Shown here: piece by piece, positions 1 to 10,385 of the stretch
How the letters are laid out: every line of letters begins with the position of its first letter
How positions within the stretch are numbered: position 1 is the stretch's first letter
Assembly: GCF_033807715.1 (NCBI RefSeq)
Contig: NC_084599.1
Coordinates: forward strand, 2,076,501-2,140,500
Reading direction: 5' to 3'
DNA from: Cololabis saira
Taxonomy: Eukaryota; Chordata; Actinopteri; Beloniformes; Belonidae
Length of the DNA: 64,000 bases
Program-made: the position numbers and the translations under genes
Notes under the pieces: generated by a model
The model's input: the letters and a program-made list of their open reading frames with translations, nothing else
Told to the model about the DNA's origin: nothing
Database searches by the model: none

Positions 1-122
<122 letters not shown>

Positions 123-126
123 ATGA

Positions 127-352
127 TGATGGCTTGGTTTTATATAGCCCCCTTCAAGGCACCCAGAGCTTTACAGAGACCATTATTCATTCATACACAT
201 CCTCACTGGTGGTGGTAGCTACATTTGTAGCCACAGCTGCCCTGGGGCAGACTGACAGAAGTGTGGCTGCCATATCACGCCAAACAGCCCCTCCGACCAC
301 CACCAACAGTCATACACATTCAAACACATTCACACGGGGCAAGGTGGGTAAG

Positions 353-356
<4 letters not shown>
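127..356 (-). repeat. LINE 3'-tail-like dispersed repeat
   Basis: The stretch opens with tttatatagccccctt, which on the minus strand resembles the end of many fish LINE tails (a gcgctatataaa-type ending), followed by CA-rich text typical of a common teleost dispersed repeat. There is no ORF of note. The assignment rests on recalled pattern, not alignment. It could be part of a LINE 3' UTR or another high-copy repeat. Confidence 0.4.

Positions 357-404
<48 letters not shown>
355..404. repeat. (AT)n microsatellite
   Basis: About 50 bp of perfect AT dinucleotides. The apparent Tyr-Ile repeat protein across it is an artefact of translating the microsatellite. Confidence 0.97.
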
Positions 405-406
<2 letters not shown>

Positions 407-1010
407 TGCCGAGGTTCTAAGCTGCTGAGTCGGCTGTATCTGACATCATCACACTACAGGCCACCGATTGGTCGGGGGGTTGGAGTCAGACGTCTGAGTC
501 AGGATGTGACATCAGAGAAAGAGACTCTGACGGATTCTTGTTCATTTTATTCAACATTCAATGGCAGCAGAAGTCTGTTTCATGATCCAACTCTGAGGTG
601 CAGATGTTCATAAACCTGGTGCTGAGGAGAGAAATAAAAAGATCTAGACGGAGATAAGGAACGACCAGATCTACCAGGAGCTCTGTCACTTCATAGCTGC
701 TCACGGCTGCAGCTGACTTTTCAGCATCGCCGAGACAAACAAAACAAAATTAAAACGCATCGCCGCTTGAATCTTCTCTCACTCTCATTTTTTAACTTGA
801 TATTGAACACAAGCCACAGACCCAGCAGCACATCTATCATCTCCTCCAGGTTCTACATCTTTAGTGTTGTCTTCTCCGTTTAGATCAAACAATCAAATAC
901 ATCACAGCAGCTTCACTCCAACCTCCTACTTCTGCTCCAGATGAATTGTAGTGGAAAAGAAACTTGGCTGAGTTGAGATGAGTAGGTGCTGGTGGAAAAG
1001 TGCCATTAGT
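405..1010. repeat. Unclassified MITE-like sequence
   Basis: No ORF with family features. It starts with tctgccgaggttctaagctg and ends near 1005 with ggctgagttgagatgagtagg followed by ggtggaaaagtgcc. That ending is reminiscent of a widespread teleost non-autonomous DNA repeat in which a 'ctgagtcgag' motif sits beside 'tggaaaa'. I see no clean terminal inverted repeats or target duplication, so it is only a tentative repeat call. Confidence 0.3.
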
Positions 1011-1218
1011 TTCCTAAAGTACACTTCACTCACCCTGTAATATTCATATTGGCGCTTATTTCAGGATTTAGTTGTTTGGTCGCGTGTAGTTTGCTCATGT
1101 GTAGTTTAGTAGGTATCAGAATTTTAATCCAAGCATTGTTTCTATCTGATATACATTAGGAGAGAAATTATTTTGTTTATTTTCCATGTAGAATGATTTT
1201 TGTCAAATTTCAGCTTAC

Positions 1219-1419
1219 TCTCATCTGGGCAAAGGGAGCAGCGTGATGAGAAGTTCTTTGATTTCTCAAGCGCCTTTAACACCAACCATCCCCCTCCTAC
1301 TGAGAGGGAAACTGGCTGAGATGAGGGTGGACTTGCACCTGGTGAGATGGATCACTGACTACCTCACAGAGAAACCACAGCAAGTCAGATTGAAGGACTG
1401 CACACCTGACACCGTCCGT
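1219..1419 (+). pseudogene. LINE reverse transcriptase fragment
   Basis: Translation in two frames gives pieces of a non-LTR reverse transcriptase: an [13 protein letters not shown] motif (first catalytic Asp region) near 1258-1285, then after a frameshift [20 protein letters not shown] and KPQQVRL near 1300-1395. This order (D-x-SAFDT, then the W-I-x-D/S-Y-L block) is standard in L2/Rex1-type LINEs. Only about 65 residues survive, with no endonuclease or YADD box, so this is a dead fragment. It runs directly into the adjoining CATC repeat, which may have removed the rest. Confidence 0.6.
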
Positions 1420-1673
1420 CCGTCCGTCCCTCTGTCCGTCCCTCTGTCCGTCCCTCTGTCTGTCCATCCATCCATCCATCCATCCATCCATCCATCCATC
1501 CATCCATCCATCCATCCATCCATGCATCCATCCATCCATCCATCCATCCATCCATCCATCCATCCATCCATGCATCCATCCATGCATCCATCCATCCATC
1601 CATCCATCCATCCATCCATGCATCCATCCATCCATCCATCCATCCATCCATCCATCCATCCATCCACTTCACT
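1411..1673. repeat. (CATC)n / (CCGT)n microsatellite
   Basis: Starts as CCGT/CCCTCTGT units, then about 200 bp of CATC units with scattered CATG variants. The long His-Pro-Ser and Trp-Met-Asp-Gly reading frames on the two strands are simple translations of this tetranucleotide repeat. Confidence 0.97.
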
Positions 1674-2226
1674 GCAGTAGCAATACGGTGTTGGCCTTTC
1701 ACCCCCTCTTGTCTGAGGCAGTGGGGGTGGGGGAACAATCTCCTGCGAGTTTGCGGTCTGAATAGAAACACTAGCCACATTTCCATTACACTTTTGCCCA
1801 AAAAACTGAGGAAATGATGAGGGCAGCGGTGCAGGGGATGGGTGTTTTCATTGTTTTTGAGTTTTTTCGAGTTTGTAAAGTGTAATTCTTGTAACTATCA
1901 GCTAGGGGTGTAACGGTACATGTATTTGTATTGAACCGTTCGGTATAGCGTGTTCGGTTCGGAACGGAGGCGTACCGAACGAGTTTCCACACGGACATAT
2001 TAAGTAGAGGACCGCACGTTGTGGAGCAGAGCGCTGCTGCAGCTGCACATGCAGTTGCGCTCACACCGAGAAACAACAAGCAACAGTTGTAGCCGACGTC
2101 ATGGCTAATGCCGCTAGTATTGGCAATAACCCGTGCTTATTAATCACAAAACACAGGTTAAACATCATGACCAAATCCGCTCCGACCCGATGTGTCAGTA
2201 TCAGCGCAGACAGACTGCAACTTCGC

Positions 2227-2338
2227 CTGAATTATGGTTCCACGTTAAATCGACGGCGTAGGGTCGCGGTGCGGTGTGCGTCGCTGCGTACCCTACGCCG
2301 TCGGTTCTGCGTTGGTGTGACGCGGAACCATAAATCAG
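2227..2338. mobile_element. Palindromic MITE
   Basis: About 112 bp forming a near-perfect hairpin. The left arm carries ttatggttcc, acgttaa and acggcgtagggt; the right arm carries accctacgccgt and the complementary ggaaccataaatcag. A damaged single-arm relative lies at 16918-17010. It is a short foldback element with no coding capacity. The target duplication is not clear. Confidence 0.75.
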
Positions 2339-2657
2339 CCACCAGAAGCAAAGACTCGCTGGGTTGATGTTGATCCGTGGACCAAACTTGTTAAGGAGCA
2401 TCAAACTCACTCTTATCTACGCGGAAATATTGCTAAAATATAAAGAAGGCGTCCCAAAGTGTGATCTATGGTGAAATAGGAATATTAGGATGTGTACGCT
2501 ATATGTGTAGGCTGTTCCCACTGTTCCCTCCAGTTCTGCAGCGCAGCTTGAAACCCCGCCCACCGCCGCCCCGCTGCAGGCACTGACGCTTTCAGTGTGA
2601 ATGCACCAAGCGGCGAGATGCTGGCGTCGGGACGCCCGTGACGCTTTCAGTGTGAAC

Positions 2658-4686
2658 TGTTGTGCCCGCCCATATGCCCATCTGAACTCTGAATTTATAA
2701 ATGATTATGTATTCATGATTGGGTGAACATTTTCAGAACAGTAAAGGCCGAAAGCTATAGTCAGTTTTATGAACCCTGCTGCCAACGTCTGGTCATCTCG
2801 GCCCGGCCCGAGATAGCAAGTTTATGACCCCAAGAGGGGGGGTCAAAACAGATCAAAGCCAGCAAGGAAAGTTTCTGCCAGGGAAACAGACTCCCTGGGG
2901 ATTTACGACCCCCGCTGCATGGCAGATCAAAAGCAGGACAGCAAAACCCAGTAAACCAGGCCTCGGTTTGCTGCCCCCTCGGGTGCTGCCCCTTTGAACA
3001 GAAGAAAACTTTGAAACCATGGTCAACCCCCCAAGCCTAAAACCGGTTTAAATGTGCCTCCTAAAATGGCAACCGTTGCCTGAACTACAACCCCCAGCAT
3101 GCCTTGCGGGGGGGGGGGTGGCGCCTACAAGCGCGCGCATCCAATCGCAATGAGGCACCGATGACGTCACTGCAGCGCGCGTAGGATCAAAACCCCTGCC
3201 GCTGCTTCTTTTTCGCTCTTCCGATCACCCTCTCATCCGAGCTGGATCGTTTGGCTCTGGGCCAAGATCCCATCTCCCTTTCTCCCCCCGGCTGGGGGGA
3301 GGTGTAAGGCCCCATCGGGCCGCTCCGTTGGACCTGCGGCCGTTGAAGCCGCGGTCCCCCGGGAGGCTCCGATTTCTCACTAAACTCTGTTCCTCTTTAA
3401 GTTCACAGATCCAAGCTTCCGACGCCCACGCGCTCCCGGCAACCAGATCGGGACACAGCTGCGATTGAGTTCTCTGACTGAACCCCCCCCTCCCCGCTCC
3501 GAGCCCCTGTCTGCGAACCGGCGCAGGGATCGGGGACGGACGGCCGGCGTCTCGCCCGGCGTGAGCTCTCCCGGGGCCCGGACGGCCGCGCGTCGGCGAC
3601 CGGCGCAGAGAGGGAAGCACGGCAGGAGAAGACCGGTCCCCCCCGCCGCGCCTAGGAATGCGTGTGAGCCTCCGTTTGGTCCGGAACCACGGCCCGGCAC
3701 GAGGCGGCCCCGCCGCTGTCTAATCCGTTTCAGGGGAAGGGACGGGACGCGATAGCCTGACTGCGAAACCCCAGCAGGACCGCGAACCCAGTCACAAACC
3801 CGCAGGCACCCGATTCCGGATCCCAGAGGAGACGTGAGCCCGCGTAGCAGTGATCAGTAGGATTTAAGAGTGTTCAGAACTGTGTGTGAGATTGTGAGAC
3901 CTGGGTTATCAGTAACTTAAGAGTGTTACAGAGCTAAATCTGTGTTCAGAGCTGAGATTACACCACCATCATTATAAGGACTGTTTTCATTAATTTGTAG
4001 TCACTACTTTCTGCTAGTCATTCATGTTTTAAGGCGCTGTTTTCTGCAGTTGATCACGGTTTAACACCGGGATCACCATCCGTTCTAATTGCACGTGGCC
4101 AAGAGGGCGCGTCCATCTTTAAAAGACCACAGGAGCCTCGCTTGAACTGTAGATGTTCTGTATCTTCGTTATTATTGCTTGATTTCTTTTTTTTGTTTTC
4201 ATTCCATGCATTTAACGTTTATGTTTCATTTTATTGATTGTTGTTTTTCTTGTTAGTTAATGGTTTTATAATAATGTCGTGTGCCATCAGATTTATTCGG
4301 GTACTTATTTACATCTCTTTTGATACCCGTATGTAAATAAACTCTGATTGATTTCTTTATGAGTGGTTGTGTTGTTTCATGCAAGATTTGGTCACAAATG
4401 GATTTGTTTAAGCAGAGCCTAGTGTTCGGACATCACGCCTTCACTGTTATTCTGTAAGATTTGCTGTTCTGCAGGATAATTCAAAATCATATGAGACTGA
4501 TTTTCTGCTGTTAGTTATCGAATCCCACCGGAAGTAAGGCCCCGGCGGTGGTGCCCCTACGAGAATGATCATTTTTGATAATACAATTTGATAAATAGTC
4601 AACTTTATTAATTATTAATAATTCTTTAATAGAATTATCATTAGCCTTGATAACTGGACAGCCAAGCTACCTTGAGTTGCACAACA
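2658..4686 (+). repeat. LTR1 (mosaic 5' LTR)
   Basis: Begins tgttgtgc and ends gcacaaca, 2,029 bp. From about 3,220 onward it appears identical to the other LTRs, including the polyadenylation signal AATAAA at 4336-4341. The first roughly 550 bp (U3) are clearly diverged: many substitutions and indels, a longer poly-G run near 3110, and a different pyrimidine stretch at 3205-3225. An abrupt change like this is best explained by recombination or gene conversion between two U3 subfamilies. Confidence 0.85.
3141..3169 (+). promoter_or_regulatory. CCAAT box plus CRE palindrome in LTR1
   Basis: A CCAAT pentamer (3141-3145) is followed by the full cAMP-response palindrome TGACGTCA (3162-3169), within a GC-rich stretch just before a pyrimidine-rich region. 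The CRE recurs in the other LTRs at 6877-6884, 8857-8864, 10837-10844 and 14519-14526, and it is kept even in the diverged U3 of LTR1. I infer these are core U3 promoter elements. The transcription start itself cannot be placed by eye. Confidence 0.6.
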
Positions 4687-4690
4687 TAAA

Positions 4691-4749
4691 TGGTGCCCCG
4701 TGTGAGGCTCTCGATGACATAAATGGCGCCCCAGCGTGAGGCTCTCTCG
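4691..4749 (+). promoter_or_regulatory. Tandem primer-binding-like sites
   Basis: Four bases after LTR1 lies tggtgccccgtgtgaggctc. A second version, tggcgccccagcgtgaggct, starts at 4724. The second resembles the tRNA-Lys type site (TGGCGCCCAACGTGGGG) used by some retroviruses, with mismatches. The primer tRNA is therefore only suggested. Internal 2 has one site (from 12367), because it lacks 34 bp here. Confidence 0.55.
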
Positions 4750-4881
4750 AAACGATATTTGTGACCAGTTTGTATGAAATAACAGAACATTAATTTTGAT
4801 CGGGAAAGAAAATATTTTTATTTTTCTTCCCCCCTCATTATCTGATTCCTACGGTTATTTTAAAACATCCCTGTTCTAATG

Positions 4882-5374
4882 GCAACCTCGCCTCACTAAA
4901 GGGTGATTGCTTTGTTAAGTTCTTTAATTTTATTAATTTGAACTTTTATTTTTCATCACACGATTATTAATCTTGTGATTGATTTCCTCTGCAACCTTAC
5001 TTCACTGAAGGTAATGGTTGGGTTTGCTTTAAGTTCTGTTAATTTTATTAACCTGAACTTTTTCTATCACTCAATTTTGTGAATCTGTTTGAGTAATTTC
5101 CTCTTGCAACCAGGTTCCATGGAAACTAATGGTTGGCTCGCTGTAAGTTCCTGATTTTTATTAATCTGAACTTTTATTGAGGGATCACTATTTTATTAAT
5201 CTCTGATTAATTCCCTTTTGCAACCATACTTAACTGAAGGTAATGGTTGACTTAATTTCTTTAATTCTATTAATTGAACTGTTGCTGATTACCCCATGTG
5301 AGTTATTAATCTTCTCAGATTAATCTCCACTGTGTTTTAAGTTGAATCTTTAATTTAAAGTTATTTAAAGATTC
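4882..5374 (+). other. Leader stem-loop array (copy 1)
   Basis: Four imperfect repeats start near 4883, 4992, 5107 and 5221 (spacings about 109-115 bp). Each contains up to three potential hairpins: (a) CAACC...GGTTG at 4992/5016, 5107/5131 and 5221/5245, with a GCAA/TTGC version at 4882/4907; (b) AAGTTC...GAACTT at 4917/4940, 5031/5055 and 5145/5168; (c) a third stem whose sequence changes in each unit, ATCACA/TGTGAT (4955/4974), ACTCAA/TTGAGT (5069/5089), GGGA/TCCC (5181/5212) and ATTAATCT/AGATTAAT (5305/5317). A final perfect 10-bp stem, GAATCTTTAA/TTAAAGATTC (5344/5365), closes the array. Pairing kept while bases change suggests an RNA structure, perhaps for packaging or dimerisation by analogy with retroviral leaders. 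Function is inferred. Confidence 0.6.
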
Positions 5375-6416
5375 CTCCCTTTTTTATTCACTTTATTAAT
5401 TCCTTTCAGTTGGTTCTTGCTTCTAAGGTTATAACCAATACCCCAGTCTCTCAGGGTTTGTTATCGGTTTAATTTCTTCTAATCTGGGTGATAACGTGAG
5501 CTGACTTCGTTAATAAGTGTAATCTCTTGCCAGAATCCCAAGCGAAGCGCTGGGGCCTGGACCGTGAGCTGAGGTGTGGTTATTAATGGCAGAGAGCTCA
5601 TCGCAGTGAACGGAGAACCAGCAGAGGTGACCAGGCTGATGGAGATGGACCGACAGGCAAGTCTGTTCTTAGGCTGGACCCAAAAGTGGTGAGCCCGGTC
5701 ATCTCATCCCCTGAGCCCCCTGGTCAGACCCCACCGTGAGTAAGCCAAAAATTAATTACCCGAAAGGAGCTGCGGCCCTTCCCAGTTTTCACTGTTACTG
5801 ACGCTGAAGAAGCAGCTCAGCGTTTTCTTAAAGTAAACCAGAGGAGAACAGATCACGATTAACAACCAAGGCGCAGACGCCGTACCTCAGAGCAAGGGGG
5901 GTCCCACGTTTGACCTTTTTAGCAAAAAGAACACTGAACAGCTGCATTATCTTTATGCAGCGGCCCCCTCGCAATTTTTCTGACCCAGAAGTGGAAGCCC
6001 GCTCCACACCTGAAAGGGGGGTAGGATACTTTGGGGCGTTAAAAAAAATTCACGCCTACACACAATTTCCAGGCTTCCATAGCCGACATAAGTTAATTTG
6101 TGTGTTTTTGTCGCCTAGCAATTAATCAAAGGTTAAATTGTTGGTTTTTGATTTTAGGTACAGTGTACATACTGAAACCTAACTAACCCCTCCTTTTATC
6201 TTTCATCTACCGCACTTTAAGAGTGATATCACTGTGTTAGGTAAATGAATGAGGTTATTGCTTTGAATATGTTTTTCTTTTCCTATTTTTGTGCATTGCT
6301 CGCCTAGTGGACTAACCAGGCTAGCCTCACGCCCCCAACCAGAGTTTATGACCACATGGACTGGTGCACCGTTGTTAGATTCGACAACCAGACCCTGCAT
6401 TCCGGTTTTCGATTCT

Positions 6417-6425
6417 AAGGGGGGA
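6417..6425 (+). promoter_or_regulatory. Polypurine tract of internal region 1
   Basis: aagggggga lies directly before the tgttgtg start of LTR2, the position and composition expected of the plus-strand primer in LTR retroelement replication. Internal 2 has the same tract at 14059-14067. Confidence 0.75.
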
Positions 6426-8402
6426 TGTTGTGCGTCGCCCATGTGAAATCTGGACTTATAAATGTATGAATATTTTGTGATTTTGAGGACCTGTAAAACC
6501 AGACTTTGCCCCTTCTTCCTGAAGTCCTGCGACCCCCTGCTGCTAACTCCTGGTTATCTCGGCCTGGGTCAAGATAGTCCGTTTACGACCCCACTGCATG
6601 GCCGGAGATCAAAACAAGGACCCAGCAGGGTTTCTGCCAGGGAAAACAGACTTCCTTGGGGTTTTATGACACCTAAGCAGGGGTCGGGAAGCAGCGGAGC
6701 CCTAAAACCAGGCCTCTTTGGACAGACACAAAACCTACCAGCAACCCCCCCAGCCTGGAACTGGCTTTAATGTGCCTCATAAAATGGCGACCGTGCCATG
6801 AACCACAATCCCAGCATGCCTTGCGGGATGGGGCGACGCCTGAAAGCGCGCGCATCCAATCGCAATGAGGCACCGATGACGTCACTGCAGCGCGCGTAGG
6901 ATCAAAACCCCTGCCGCTGCTTCCCTCTGCTCTCTTCCGATCACCCTCTCATCCGAGCTGGATCGTTTGGCTCTGGGCCAAGATCCCATCTCCCTTTCTC
7001 CCCCCGGCTGGGGGGAGGTGTAAGGCCCCATCGGGCCGCTCCGTTGGACCTGCGGCCGTTGAAGCCGCGGTCCCCCGGGAGGCTCCGATTTCTCACTAAA
7101 CTCTGTTCCTCTTTAAGTTCACAGATCCAAGCTTCCGACGCCCACGCGCTCCCGGCAACCAGATCGGGACACAGCTGCGATTGAGTTCTCTGACTGAACC
7201 CCCCCCTCCCCGCTCCGAGCCCCTGTCTGCGAACCGGCGCAGGGATCGGGGACGGACGGCCGGCGTCTCGCCCGGCGTGAGCTCTCCCGGGGCCCGGACG
7301 GCCGCGCGTCGGCGACCGGCGCAGAGAGGGAAGCACGGCAGGAGAAGACCGGTCCCCCCCGCCGCGCCTAGGAATGCGTGTGAGCCTCCGTTTGGTCCGG
7401 AACCACGGCCCGGCACGAGGCGGCCCCGCCGCTGTCTAATCCGTTTCAGGGGAAGGGACGGGACGCGATAGCCTGACTGCGAAACCCCAGCAGGACCGCG
7501 AACCCAGTCACAAACCCGCAGGCACCCGATTCCGGATCCCAGAGGAGACGTGAGCCCGCGTAGCAGTGATCAGTAGGATTTAAGAGTGTTCAGAACTGTG
7601 TGTGAGATTGTGAGACCTGGGTTATCAGTAACTTAAGAGTGTTACAGAGCTAAATCTGTGTTCAGAGCTGAGATTACACCACCATCATTATAAGGACTGT
7701 TTTCATTAATTTGTAGTCACTACTTTCTGCTAGTCATTCATGTTTTAAGGCGCTGTTTTCTGCAGTTGATCACGGTTTAACACCGGGATCACCATCCGTT
7801 CTAATTGCACGTGGCCAAGAGGGCGCGTCCATCTTTAAAAGACCACAGGAGCCTCGCTTGAACTGTAGATGTTCTGTATCTTCGTTATTATTGCTTGATT
7901 TCTTTTTTTTGTTTTCATTCCATGCATTTAACGTTTATGTTTCATTTTATTGATTGTTGTTTTTCTTGTTAGTTAATGGTTTTATAATAATGTCGTGTGC
8001 CATCAGATTTATTCGGGTACTTATTTACATCTCTTTTGATACCCGTATGTAAATAAACTCTGATTGATTTCTTTATGAGTGGTTGTGTTGTTTCATGCAA
8101 GATTTGGTCACAAATGGATTTGTTTAAGCAGAGCCTAGTGTTCGGACATCACGCCTTCACTGTTATTCTGTAAGATTTGCTGTTCTGCAGGATAATTCAA
8201 AATCATATGAGACTGATTTTCTGCTGTTAGTTATCGAATCCCACCGGAAGTAAGGCCCCGGCGGTGGTGCCCCTACGAGAATGATCATTTTTGATAATAC
8301 AATTTGATAAATAGTCAACTTTATTAATTATTAATAATTCTTTAATAGAATTATCATTAGCCTTGATAACTGGACAGCCAAGCTACCTTGAGTTGCACAA
8401 CA
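6426..8402 (+). repeat. LTR2
   Basis: 1,977 bp, tgttgtgc to gcacaaca. CRE at 6877-6884 and AATAAA at 8052-8057. It is nearly identical to LTRs 3-5; I noticed one difference, A instead of G at 6571. Apparent ORFs on both strands of its GC-rich centre recur in every LTR and have no recognisable domain, so I treat them as non-coding. Confidence 0.9.
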
Positions 8403-8405
8403 TGA
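8403..8405 (+). other. LTR2-LTR3 junction spacer
   Basis: The bases TGA separate gcacaaca from tgttgtgc, giving a perfect palindrome around the spacer. The base next to the 5' LTR on the primer-site side is T, and the bases before LTR2 on the polypurine side are GA. The spacer therefore equals T plus GA, as expected if ends of a linear cDNA with 1-2 extra bases were joined. Confidence 0.7.
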
Positions 8406-10382
8406 TGTTGTGCGTCGCCCATGTGAAATCTGGACTTATAAATGTATGAATATTTTGTGATTTTGAGGACCTGTAAAACCAGACTTTGCCCCTTCTTCCT
8501 GAAGTCCTGCGACCCCCTGCTGCTAACTCCTGGTTATCTCGGCCTGGGTCGAGATAGTCCGTTTACGACCCCACTGCATGGCCGGAGATCAAAACAAGGA
8601 CCCAGCAGGGTTTCTGCCAGGGAAAACAGACTTCCTTGGGGTTTTATGACACCTAAGCAGGGGTCGGGAAGCAGCGGAGCCCTAAAACCAGGCCTCTTTG
8701 GACAGACACAAAACCTACCAGCAACCCCCCCAGCCTGGAACTGGCTTTAATGTGCCTCATAAAATGGCGACCGTGCCATGAACCACAATCCCAGCATGCC
8801 TTGCGGGATGGGGCGACGCCTGAAAGCGCGCGCATCCAATCGCAATGAGGCACCGATGACGTCACTGCAGCGCGCGTAGGATCAAAACCCCTGCCGCTGC
8901 TTCCCTCTGCTCTCTTCCGATCACCCTCTCATCCGAGCTGGATCGTTTGGCTCTGGGCCAAGATCCCATCTCCCTTTCTCCCCCCGGCTGGGGGGAGGTG
9001 TAAGGCCCCATCGGGCCGCTCCGTTGGACCTGCGGCCGTTGAAGCCGCGGTCCCCCGGGAGGCTCCGATTTCTCACTAAACTCTGTTCCTCTTTAAGTTC
9101 ACAGATCCAAGCTTCCGACGCCCACGCGCTCCCGGCAACCAGATCGGGACACAGCTGCGATTGAGTTCTCTGACTGAACCCCCCCCTCCCCGCTCCGAGC
9201 CCCTGTCTGCGAACCGGCGCAGGGATCGGGGACGGACGGCCGGCGTCTCGCCCGGCGTGAGCTCTCCCGGGGCCCGGACGGCCGCGCGTCGGCGACCGGC
9301 GCAGAGAGGGAAGCACGGCAGGAGAAGACCGGTCCCCCCCGCCGCGCCTAGGAATGCGTGTGAGCCTCCGTTTGGTCCGGAACCACGGCCCGGCACGAGG
9401 CGGCCCCGCCGCTGTCTAATCCGTTTCAGGGGAAGGGACGGGACGCGATAGCCTGACTGCGAAACCCCAGCAGGACCGCGAACCCAGTCACAAACCCGCA
9501 GGCACCCGATTCCGGATCCCAGAGGAGACGTGAGCCCGCGTAGCAGTGATCAGTAGGATTTAAGAGTGTTCAGAACTGTGTGTGAGATTGTGAGACCTGG
9601 GTTATCAGTAACTTAAGAGTGTTACAGAGCTAAATCTGTGTTCAGAGCTGAGATTACACCACCATCATTATAAGGACTGTTTTCATTAATTTGTAGTCAC
9701 TACTTTCTGCTAGTCATTCATGTTTTAAGGCGCTGTTTTCTGCAGTTGATCACGGTTTAACACCGGGATCACCATCCGTTCTAATTGCACGTGGCCAAGA
9801 GGGCGCGTCCATCTTTAAAAGACCACAGGAGCCTCGCTTGAACTGTAGATGTTCTGTATCTTCGTTATTATTGCTTGATTTCTTTTTTTTGTTTTCATTC
9901 CATGCATTTAACGTTTATGTTTCATTTTATTGATTGTTGTTTTTCTTGTTAGTTAATGGTTTTATAATAATGTCGTGTGCCATCAGATTTATTCGGGTAC
10001 TTATTTACATCTCTTTTGATACCCGTATGTAAATAAACTCTGATTGATTTCTTTATGAGTGGTTGTGTTGTTTCATGCAAGATTTGGTCACAAATGGATT
10101 TGTTTAAGCAGAGCCTAGTGTTCGGACATCACGCCTTCACTGTTATTCTGTAAGATTTGCTGTTCTGCAGGATAATTCAAAATCATATGAGACTGATTTT
10201 CTGCTGTTAGTTATCGAATCCCACCGGAAGTAAGGCCCCGGCGGTGGTGCCCCTACGAGAATGATCATTTTTGATAATACAATTTGATAAATAGTCAACT
10301 TTATTAATTATTAATAATTCTTTAATAGAATTATCATTAGCCTTGATAACTGGACAGCCAAGCTACCTTGAGTTGCACAACA
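8406..10382 (+). repeat. LTR3 (tandem, no internal region)
   Basis: 1,977 bp with CRE at 8857-8864 and AATAAA at 10032-10037. It sits between two TGA junctions without any internal sequence on either side. Confidence 0.9.
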
Positions 10383-10385
10383 TGA
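10383..10385 (+). other. LTR3-LTR4 junction spacer
   Basis: Identical TGA spacer between gcacaaca and tgttgtgc. The exact repetition of the junction suggests both come from one original joint that was copied by recombination. Confidence 0.7.

Larger units (their letters stand above)
4687..6425 (+). mobile_element. Internal region 1 of LTR complex
   Basis: 1,739 bp between LTR1 and LTR2. It contains, in order, a duplicated primer-binding-like site, an AT-rich leader full of stem-loops (4882-5374), a segment around 5590-5700 with short open frames, a short open frame at 5910-6125, and a polypurine tract at 6417-6425 next to LTR2. No conserved retroviral protein motif is visible. Short in-frame pieces such as DLFSKKNTEQLHYLYAAAP near 5910-5975 may be remnants of a lost gag-like gene, but I cannot assign them. 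Confidence 0.8.

Noticed and set aside
1297..1801. Trp-Met-Asp-Gly repeat proteins
   Set aside because: Pure translation of the CATC microsatellite.
3225..3755. Overlapping ORFs of 131, 106 and 96 residues repeated five times in the LTRs
   Set aside because: They overlap on both strands of a GC-rich segment, have no domain, and recur only because the LTR is repeated. Open frames are expected from low stop-codon density.
5585..5700. Short frame with NGRELIAVNGEPAEVTRLME, reminiscent of a PDZ loop
   Set aside because: Only about 35 residues between stops, with no flanking domain. Too little to call a captured exon or a gag remnant.
6203..6442. 79-residue minus-strand ORF at the end of the internal region
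   Set aside because: Antisense to the polypurine tract region, repeated only with the element, no domain.
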